From positions 255,542 through 308,097 of the forward strand of contig JAOACW010000001.1 in NCBI GenBank assembly GCA_026417625.1: a stretch of 52,556 bases of DNA, written 5' to 3'. This stretch comes from Syntrophales bacterium. Lineage in GTDB: Bacteria; Desulfobacterota; Syntrophia; Syntrophales; UBA8958. The position numbers and the translations under genes are program-made. This document shows, piece after piece, positions 30,226-36,418 of this stretch (its first letter is position 1; every line of letters begins with the position of its first letter). The notes under the pieces are model-generated. The model was given only the letters and a program-made list of their open reading frames with translations, did not search any database and was not told the DNA's origin.

Positions 30226-30444
30226 ATGCGAGTTGTAAAAGAAGAAAAAATGGGGTGCGGGTTTTGCAAAGCTCATGAAGCCATCATTTACTGTGATGGT
30301 TGTGAAATTCCTCTCTGTGAAAAATGCCGCGATTTTGATCTTTGGGCGTACGGTTGCGGCCATGTAAACACGAAAGTTTTCTGTCCCGTCTGCAAAAACA
30401 GTGTACGTGTGAACCCGTACGGTGCCTGGTATAGGGAGGGTTAA
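30226..30444 (+). CDS. Nine-cysteine zinc-ribbon-like mini-protein, copy 1
   Basis: 72 residues from the ATG at 30226; an upstream in-frame start adds an implausible leader. Cysteines are at C11-xx-C14, C23-xx-C26, C31-xx-C34, C44 and C53-xx-C56, which could bind two zinc ions in a B-box- or RING-like way. The ending VNPYGAWYREG resembles that of the next gene. No DNA-binding or enzyme domain is visible. The family is unknown to me. The stop is 2 bases before copy 2. Confidence 0.7.
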   Translation: MRVVKEEKMGCGFCKAHEAIIYCDGCEIPLCEKCRDFDLWAYGCGHVNTKVFCPVCKNSVRVNPYGAWYREG

Positions 30445-30446
30445 AG

Positions 30447-30656
30447 ATGGCAGAGGTATGCAGTGTATGCGGGTCTGTGAATATTTTCGCCCGCTGTGCC
30501 GATTGCCGCAAGCCTCTTTGTGAACGATGTGCCCGGTTCGAACTACTAGCAGAAGGTTGTGGAACAGTGGTACCGGTGTATTTCTGTCCCACGTGTGTTG
30601 TGGATCCACTCGTTAATCCCAACGCTATTTTCTGGGAAATGAAGGCGCGAAACTAG
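30447..30656 (+). CDS. Nine-cysteine zinc-ribbon-like mini-protein, copy 2
   Basis: 69 residues with cysteines at C5-xx-C8, C17-xx-C20, C25-xx-C28, C38 and C47-xx-C50. The spacing (8, 4, 9 and 8 residues between elements) is identical to copy 1, and LCERCARFELLAEGCG parallels LCEKCRDFDLWAYGCG. The two are therefore tandem paralogues. A GGGAGG site inside the end of copy 1 serves its ATG. The function is unknown; metal binding is inferred from the cysteine pairs. Confidence 0.75.
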   Translation: MAEVCSVCGSVNIFARCADCRKPLCERCARFELLAEGCGTVVPVYFCPTCVVDPLVNPNAIFWEMKARN

Positions 30657-30926
30657 TCAAAGTGATAACTCCCCTGTCTCGTAGGGCGGCGACTCCTGGA
30701 TTGCTGGGAAAGTGGAAAAGTCTTTTGCATTATCTCTCATTCTTACAACTCATAGGACAATCATAAAATCGGGGTTTTGTCCGGCTGAATTTTATACGAG
30801 TTAATATTGCCTCCTCGTATATTTTTTCCGACTGTTTCTTTGAAGATACATGAAGTTAAGTCCAAAAAAGAGATGCTTTTCCCCTTTCTTTATGGTACTC
30901 ATAGTTCAAAAAAGAGGAGTTCTCTC
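30657..30926 (+). other. Non-coding stretch before the 113-residue protein
   Basis: 270 bases with no convincing gene. An open frame continues from 30807 into the downstream gene but has no ribosome site and a non-family-like basic leader, so it is taken as untranslated. No riboswitch, tRNA or clear terminator was recognised. Confidence 0.4.
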
Positions 30927-31268
30927 ATGAGCCAGGAAGAGAAGCCTTTAAACCAGATTAAGATGGATGCTAATAACCTTTACCGGGAGGAAGTGATCAC
31001 AGATCTAAAGGTAGGTAATATTCGCCAGTTTGTCCCCGTGAAGGCTAATGGTGAGATTGATAAGAAGCGGAAGACGCTATATTTTGGGCAAACACAGGTA
31101 ATAACTCCTCACGGACCTCTACCCATTCAGTTCCCCATTGATGCGAAGAACCTTCAACAGGCGATCGAAAAGTTTCCTGAAACCATGAGCATATTTATTG
31201 AGAGAATGGTGGCTGAGGCAAGAGAGAGACAGAGAGAGGAGCAACATCGGATAATAGTTCCACGATAA
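30927..31268 (+). CDS. Small cytoplasmic protein of unknown function
   Basis: 113 residues from the ATG at 30927, which has an AAGAGGAG site; the frame is open further up to 30807 but without a start signal. The protein is hydrophilic: a beta-type middle (RQFVPVKANGEID, TLYFGQTQVITPHGPLPIQFPI) and a C-terminal amphipathic helix (IFIERMVAEARERQREEQHR). No cysteines, membrane segments or known motif. It looks like a conserved small protein of deltaproteobacteria, but I cannot name a family. Confidence 0.65.
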   Translation: MSQEEKPLNQIKMDANNLYREEVITDLKVGNIRQFVPVKANGEIDKKRKTLYFGQTQVITPHGPLPIQFPIDAKNLQQAIEKFPETMSIFIERMVAEARERQREEQHRIIVPR

Positions 31269-31296
31269 AGGGGACCTGCGGATTTTTTGAGGATGG

Positions 31297-31752
31297 TTAT
31301 TGCGTCTTAGGCGTCTCGCACACAGCGTTGCGTAATGCCTCCCAGAGACTACCCGGTTTTATAAGTTGCCAGGGAGCGCCGGGATTTCTTTTTTCAAGGA
31401 GAACGTTACCCTTTTTGTCAAAGTAAACTATTTTCAGGTGTCGTATCCGATCTCCGCTACAATTGATCTCTTTCTGAAGTTCTATATGGGAAAGATCCTC
31501 TACGGATTTTTGAGCCTTTACGAAATCTTTTTTCAGATTTTTACGCAAAAGATTGTTCTTGGCAGGTTTTATACGTGACCAAACGTTTAGAGTTCCACCT
31601 CTGATGGGTTTTGTTCTTGTCATGTCTACGTATAGTGCATCTCTAAAGCGGGTAAATCCGATGAACCGCCATTTACCTTCTTCTGCTTTGACTGTGGAGA
31701 CTATCCAGATTATAAAAAATGTTGTTGTAAAGAGGAAAAATTTTTTTCGCAT
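31297..31752 (-). CDS. Exported protein, surface-adhesin E-like
   Basis: 151 residues with an N-terminal signal peptide (KKFFLFTTTFFIIWIVSTVKA, cut near residue 23). The mature part has the pattern of small exported proteins of the surface-adhesin E type: WRFIG start, ALYVDM, NVWSRIKP, a central single cysteine (EINCSGDRIRHLKIVYFDKKGNV) and a C-terminal PWQLIKPGSLWEALRNAVC. The two cysteines may form a disulphide. Family assignment is tentative. It stands between two rightward genes. Confidence 0.6.
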   Translation of the reverse strand: MRKKFFLFTTTFFIIWIVSTVKAEEGKWRFIGFTRFRDALYVDMTRTKPIRGGTLNVWSRIKPAKNNLLRKNLKKDFVKAQKSVEDLSHIELQKEINCSGDRIRHLKIVYFDKKGNVLLEKRNPGAPWQLIKPGSLWEALRNAVCETPKTQ

Positions 31753-31836
31753 TTACACTTCGCTTTACAGGGCTCTCTTGCATTTATAGTGCATTTCTAG
31801 TAGAAACGCTACTGGAATTGTCAGGGGTATGTTTAA

Positions 31837-32292
31837 ATGACTAAGATTTTGATCGTCTTTTCCTCCCAAACGGGTAATACCGAACTTATGGCGAGAGCTG
31901 TTGCGGAGGGGGCTCTGGCGATCGAAGGGACGGAGGTAATTTTGAAAAGAGCCCAGGATGCATCTCTCGAGGATTTGCTGGAGGCAGATGGTTTAGCAAT
32001 TGGGTCGCCGGAGAATTTCGGTTATATGGCAGGCTTGGTGAAGGATTTTTTTGATCGCACTTTCTATCCAGCCCAGGGAAAGGTATTTCGTAAGCCTTTT
32101 GTGGTTTTTATCAGTGCAGGAAATGACGGTACAGGGGCTCTAAAGTCTATTGAGAGAATTGCGCTTGGCTATAAATTCCGGTCCGTTTATGCCCCTGTTA
32201 TTGCCCGGGGAGCAATTACTGAAGAAATCCTTGAGCGTTGCCGCGAATTGGGCAGCGTATTGGCGGCAGGGTGTCGGGAGGGTATTTTTTAG
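31837..32292 (+). CDS. Flavodoxin-family protein
   Basis: 151 residues. The FMN phosphate loop is SSQTGNTELMA (10-20), followed by GLAIGSPENFGYMAGLVKDFFDR and VVFISAGNDGTGALKSIER, which hold the isoalloxazine ring. It is a soluble electron carrier or small NAD(P)H-quinone-reductase-like protein. The ATG at 31837 has no strong ribosome site. The stop overlaps the convergent aldolase gene by 4 bases (TTAG). Confidence 0.85.
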   Translation: MTKILIVFSSQTGNTELMARAVAEGALAIEGTEVILKRAQDASLEDLLEADGLAIGSPENFGYMAGLVKDFFDRTFYPAQGKVFRKPFVVFISAGNDGTGALKSIERIALGYKFRSVYAPVIARGAITEEILERCRELGSVLAAGCREGIF

Positions 32293-33485
32293 ATACCCAC
32301 AGAGATGTCTATACCTTTTTTTCTGAGTAACGAGATATAAGCTTCGAGACAGACGTTTTCCACATTTTGAAGTTTGATTATTGCTTCATTGAAATCTATG
32401 CGACCTGCGGTGAAAACGCCATGACCCAGAGCAATTGCGGCGCCTGCTCGGGCAACGGCGGGGGGAACGCTTTGATTGAGCCCTAGAGGTCCACCACCGG
32501 TATTTCCTGAAACTACGGGAATGTCCCCCAATGACCTGTGTTGCGGGCACTTTATGTGACAATTCTCCCTATAAGCACAGAGGGATTTTTCGGGGCAGTT
32601 TAGAGACATGACTACTGCGAAAAGGGGATGGGCGTGACATACAGCTTTATGTGTTGTATTTATCATAATACCCCGATGTGTGGGGTACTCAGTTGAAGCT
32701 TCGGGGGGTTGAGTTTCCCATTCCAGAGGAACTTGTGTTATTTGACCGGTTAATTCGCTTAATGGAGCTCCTCTTTTCGAGATATAGAGTGTGTTGCCCA
32801 GTCTGTAAGAGATGTTTCCAAAATTTGCATCCACCAAACCGGTAGTTACCATGTATAAACCAGCTTCTGCCATTGCTGCCTTGATCTTTTCCTCATGATA
32901 GAAGGGACCGTTCATAAGTTTTACTTCTTGGTTGATTTCCCTTCTATGAGACCAGAGCAAACTTTCTAGGTTGTTTTTAACTTTCTCCCCGTTTTGTTCT
33001 TGTATCCCTTTGCTTACAATATCGGTGAAGAATTTAACCGAACAGGAGAAGCAAAGGGCACATAGAAGGGTATAAGCAAAGTCTAGATTGTTTCTGGTGG
33101 TTATTATGACACTTCCGTTACGGACAATGACTACTCTCCCTTTTGCCAGGGCCTCGAGCAGAGTTTCTACTTCCGGAGTATTGCAGATTAAGATTTCCTT
33201 GATTAACACAACTGATTCGTAGTCCTCAGGTTTAATGGCTTTCCCATTGGATGTGTAAACAAGGTAATCTATTATACACTTGAAAGGCTCAATGGGATGG
33301 GCCCATATAATTGCTTTTTTCTTGAGTTTTTTTATCAACGTTTCTACGATTTTCTTTTCATTATTTCCCTTTCCTAGAATTTGAACTGAATCACTCTCTT
33401 CTATGCCTATGATCAACGAATCTTTTTCAAATAATCCCTTTTTATGTATTTTTTCTGCGTATTTTTCGACGGCGTACGATGTCAT
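32289..33485 (-). CDS. Two-domain class II aldolase/adducin family protein with cysteine insert
   Basis: 398 residues. The C-terminal half (about 195-395) is a class II aldolase: NFGNISYRLG, catalytic-glutamate candidate E266 and zinc ligands H284, H286 (CHAHPL) and H355 (GHGVFTAG). The N-terminal half looks like a decayed copy, where VVIVRNGSVIITTRNN parallels the GHGVFTAGR segment but has lost the histidine. An insert at 297-313 carries C297, C303, C309, H310 and C313, unusual in fuculose-phosphate-type aldolases. It is last in a leftward trio with an alcohol dehydrogenase and an LsrF-like aldolase. The substrate is unknown; a short phospho-sugar is likely. Confidence 0.8.
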   Translation of the reverse strand: MTSYAVEKYAEKIHKKGLFEKDSLIIGIEESDSVQILGKGNNEKKIVETLIKKLKKKAIIWAHPIEPFKCIIDYLVYTSNGKAIKPEDYESVVLIKEILICNTPEVETLLEALAKGRVVIVRNGSVIITTRNNLDFAYTLLCALCFSCSVKFFTDIVSKGIQEQNGEKVKNNLESLLWSHRREINQEVKLMNGPFYHEEKIKAAMAEAGLYMVTTGLVDANFGNISYRLGNTLYISKRGAPLSELTGQITQVPLEWETQPPEASTEYPTHRGIMINTTHKAVCHAHPLFAVVMSLNCPEKSLCAYRENCHIKCPQHRSLGDIPVVSGNTGGGPLGLNQSVPPAVARAGAAIALGHGVFTAGRIDFNEAIIKLQNVENVCLEAYISLLRKKGIDISVGI

Positions 33486-33488
33486 AAA

Positions 33489-34517
33489 TTAACCTGCATG
33501 TGGTAAAATTATGACCTTCATCGATTCTCCCCCCTGAGAGACGAGTTGGAATCCTCTGGCGATTTCTTTGAGGGGTAGACAGTGGGTGATGAGTTCCTTT
33601 ACCCTGACCCTTCCATAGCGGATCATCTCGATGGCTTCAATGGCATCCAGGGGGGCATTTCCATAAGAGGACAACAGTTTGATCTCCTGGCGCCAGAGCT
33701 CACTGAGGGGCAATGACAGACATTGATCAGGGGGAGTGGTGGCAAAGCAGAGTACGGTGCCTCCACGGTCTACACATTTAATTGCTTGTTCGAAGGCGTT
33801 AAGGACACCGGCACATACTATTACTACGTCAGCAAGACGACCATCGTTGTTTTCCCTTACCCAAAAGGGTAAATCCGTGTAAGCATCAGTTACTGCATGG
33901 GCACCCATATGCGCGGCAAATGAGCGGCGGAACGGATGGACGTCTGTAGCGAGTATTTTTCCCGCCCCTAAAGCTTTGGCAAGTAAAATGTGGAGAATAC
34001 CGGCGACACCGCATCCCAGTACCAGAACCGACTGTCCAGGTTTCAAGGTGGCATTTCTCTGTCCCCTTATGGCACAGGCGAGTGGTTCAATGAAGACCCC
34101 TTCTTCAAAGGTTATCTCTTCGGGGAGGGGGAAAACACCGCGATCCACATTTAGGGGTGGGATCCTGATGAATTCTGCGAACCCACCTGGATCGTAGTTT
34201 GTTGTGTGAAGAGTTTCACACGCTGTGTGATGTCCCCGCAGACAGTAGTAGCAGGTGTTACACGGGATATGGTGGGAAACAAATACCCGTTGACCCACAA
34301 AGTATTTTTTAACCTGATCACCGACGGCGGCTATGATTCCCGAGATTTCGTGACCGAGAACGAGCGGTGCTTTTTTGATCCTGTACCATTCCATTACATC
34401 GCTGCCACATATACCGCTGGCCATAACTTTCACGAGAATTTCGTTCGGTCCAATGTTTGGTGTGGGTCTTTCCTCAATGCGGATATCGTTGTTATTGTAA
34501 TATACGGCTACTTTCAT
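33489..34517 (-). CDS. Zinc-dependent alcohol/polyol dehydrogenase (MDR family)
   Basis: 342 residues from the ATG at 34517 (MKVAVYYNNND), which is the family-like start and avoids overlap with the upstream gene; an in-frame ATG at 34625 lies inside that gene. The catalytic zinc site is in GICGSDV and LGHEISG. Four structural-zinc cysteines are in CNTCYYCLRGHHTAC. The Rossmann loop is VLGCGVAGIL. It is similar to sorbitol/threonine dehydrogenases. It lies 7 bases after the LsrF-like gene and 3 before the aldolase. It probably oxidises a sugar or polyol intermediate of the trio's pathway. Confidence 0.88.
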   Translation of the reverse strand: MKVAVYYNNNDIRIEERPTPNIGPNEILVKVMASGICGSDVMEWYRIKKAPLVLGHEISGIIAAVGDQVKKYFVGQRVFVSHHIPCNTCYYCLRGHHTACETLHTTNYDPGGFAEFIRIPPLNVDRGVFPLPEEITFEEGVFIEPLACAIRGQRNATLKPGQSVLVLGCGVAGILHILLAKALGAGKILATDVHPFRRSFAAHMGAHAVTDAYTDLPFWVRENNDGRLADVVIVCAGVLNAFEQAIKCVDRGGTVLCFATTPPDQCLSLPLSELWRQEIKLLSSYGNAPLDAIEAIEMIRYGRVRVKELITHCLPLKEIARGFQLVSQGGESMKVIILPHAG

Positions 34518-34524
34518 GAGATTC

Positions 34525-35349
34525 TCATTTTGAAACCCTTTTTTTACGTTTATTCTTTTCCTCCATTTCCTTAAGTTCATTGTATATCTGGAATGCCTGT
34601 TTTGGTGTAGCATTTTCGTGAACAATAGCTCTTAAGGATCTCATCATTGCAACTGGATGGGGGTTTTGCCAGACGTTTCTCCCTAGGTTGAGACCGACAG
34701 CACCTTTTTTGATCCCATCGTAAACGAACTCCATAACTTCAAGTTCGGTTTCACATTTAGGTCCTCCCGCCATAACCACGGGCACAGGGCAACCTTCTAC
34801 GACCTTTTCAAACTCCGGACACCAGTAGGTTTTCACAACCCTTGCACCTAATTCTGCGGCAATACGAGAAGCGAGGGCAAGGTAACGGGCGTCTCTTTTC
34901 TCCAGTTCCTTCCCCACAGCGGTGACTGCCATTACAGGGATACCATAATCCTCGCATTTATTAACCATTTCCGCCAGATTGATCAGGGTTTGGCGCTCGT
35001 AACTGCTTCCTATGAAGATAGAAACTCCCACTGCTGTGGCATTCAAACGGATTATTTCTTCGATGGATGTGGTTAGAGCTTCATTGGCGAGATCTTCTCC
35101 CACTATGCTTGTGCCTCCAGAAACGCGTAGTATTATGGGCACGTTGCACTCCGGCGGCACTGCCGATCGTAGCACTCCCCGTGTTACGAAAAGGGCGTCG
35201 CAGTATTGTAGTAGGGGTTTAATTGTTTCACCTGGTTTCTCGAGACAGGTTGTGGGGCCCTGAAAATATCCGTGGTCAATGGGTAAAAAGAAACAGCGAC
35301 CATTAGGTTGTATAAGCCGTGACATCCTGTTTTTCATTCCCCAGTCCAT
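34525..35349 (-). CDS. LsrF/DeoC-type aldolase (3-hydroxy-5-phosphonooxypentane-2,4-dione thiolase-like)
   Basis: A class I TIM-barrel aldolase of 274 residues. LDWGM-like start, PIDHGYFQGPTTCLEKP (D25-H26), VTRGVLRSAVPP, YERQTL and the Schiff-base lysine K173 in RVVKTYWC match E. coli LsrF, which acts on the phosphorylated autoinducer-2 product. Related proteins include ADTH synthase of the alternative shikimate route. No lsrK, lsrR or Lsr transporter is nearby, so AI-2 use is not shown. It is first in the leftward trio; a GGGGAA site precedes the ATG. The C-terminus is lysine-rich. Confidence 0.85.
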   Translation of the reverse strand: MDWGMKNRMSRLIQPNGRCFFLPIDHGYFQGPTTCLEKPGETIKPLLQYCDALFVTRGVLRSAVPPECNVPIILRVSGGTSIVGEDLANEALTTSIEEIIRLNATAVGVSIFIGSSYERQTLINLAEMVNKCEDYGIPVMAVTAVGKELEKRDARYLALASRIAAELGARVVKTYWCPEFEKVVEGCPVPVVMAGGPKCETELEVMEFVYDGIKKGAVGLNLGRNVWQNPHPVAMMRSLRAIVHENATPKQAFQIYNELKEMEEKNKRKKRVSK

Positions 35350-35481
35350 TGTTTTCCCCCCTCTTGTTAGTTTTCTAGATTATTTACCAGTCTCTTATGC
35401 GAACGTAAAGCACTTATATATATAGATGATGCGGAAAATTTTAGAAAAAAGATGGGTTTCCTGCAGAGATGGATTATTTTC

Positions 35482-35508
35482 TTGACAGCGGGGGGACATT
35501 CCTATAAT
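35482..35508 (+). promoter_or_regulatory. Promoter of the second MBL-fold gene
   Basis: TTGACA (35482-35487) and a perfect TATAAT (35503-35508), 15 bases apart, which is shorter than usual. The -10 box covers the in-frame ATG at 35507, so that ATG cannot be the start and the ATG at 35540 is favoured. Confidence 0.6.
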
Positions 35509-35539
35509 GCTTTGCATAACCGAAAAGGAAGGTAGATGG

Positions 35540-36373
35540 ATGATCATAAGGTGCTGGGGTGCACGGGGGTCGATACCTGTTTCTGGTAGGGAATATTTGA
35601 AATACGGAGGAGACACGACCTGTATTGAAGTAAGAACTCGTGATGGTGATATTATAATTATCGACGCTGGTTCTGGGATTCGAAGGTTGGGTAATGCCCT
35701 CCTCAAGGAGGGGAAATATGAGTATACGATTTTTTTCACGCATGGACACTGGGATCATCTCCTAGGTTTCCCCTTTTTCAAACCCATATACAGGTCTGAT
35801 GTGAAGATAGGGATGTATGGGTGTTACTCCGCTCAACTAACACTTAAGGAGATTGTGTCGCGCGTGATGACGCCTCCTCATTTTCCTGTGGATTACGAAG
35901 ACATCCATTGCACTATCACTTACCATGAGTCGTGTAATGGAAATTATGAAATAAAGTCTTTGAAAATAGCATCTATACCAATCAGCCATCCCAACCAGGG
36001 ATTGGGTTACCGTTTCGAAGAAGATGGAAAGGTTTTTGTTTTTTTAACGGATAATGAGCTTTCCTACATTCATCCTGGTGGGCTCTCCTTCTCCCACTAT
36101 GTTGAATTTTGCAAAGGTGCCGATTTTCTTATACACGATGCAGAGTTTACAGAGTGGGATTATAAAAAAACGTGGGGCCATTCCACTTTTAAAGAAGCGA
36201 TCAGTCTGTCCATTGAAGCCGGTGTAAAAATGCTGGGGTTCTTTCACCACAATCAGGAACGAACGGACGATGGTATTGATAATATTGTTGCGGAGAGTGA
36301 ACAACTTGTAAAGTCGCGAGGCGTTTCCCTCCAATGTGTTGCGATTCAGCAGGGATTTGAGATTGACTTGTAA
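35540..36373 (+). CDS. MBL-fold metallo-hydrolase, PhnP/RNase Z-like
   Basis: 277 residues starting at MIIRCWGARGS, with a GGAAGG site 7 bases before the ATG. The metal motif is H68-G-H70-W-D72-H73, preceded by YGGDTTC and IIIDAGSGIRRLG, as in the PhnP/cyclic-nucleotide-phosphodiesterase branch of the fold. Later histidines are in ISHPNQGLGY, LIHDAEF and GHSTFKEA, where the conserved GHS loop sits. It is likely a phosphodiesterase; some relatives with the GARGS start are fused to signalling domains, but this one is free-standing. Confidence 0.82.
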   Translation: MIIRCWGARGSIPVSGREYLKYGGDTTCIEVRTRDGDIIIIDAGSGIRRLGNALLKEGKYEYTIFFTHGHWDHLLGFPFFKPIYRSDVKIGMYGCYSAQLTLKEIVSRVMTPPHFPVDYEDIHCTITYHESCNGNYEIKSLKIASIPISHPNQGLGYRFEEDGKVFVFLTDNELSYIHPGGLSFSHYVEFCKGADFLIHDAEFTEWDYKKTWGHSTFKEAISLSIEAGVKMLGFFHHNQERTDDGIDNIVAESEQLVKSRGVSLQCVAIQQGFEIDL

Positions 36374-36418
36374 GTAATTATCGAGTCTCATTTTTATCCT
36401 AGGGGCATATAGAAAAAA

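Noticed and set aside
30807-30926. Extended N-terminus of the 113-residue protein
   Set aside because: No ribosome site at 30807, while AAGAGGAG precedes the ATG at 30927.
34518-34625. Extended N-terminus of the zinc dehydrogenase
   Set aside because: It overlaps the LsrF-like gene, and the family alignment begins at the ATG at 34517.
32289-35349. AI-2 (Lsr) quorum-sensing operon
   Set aside because: Only the LsrF-like aldolase is present; lsrK, lsrR, lsrG and the Lsr transporter genes are missing.
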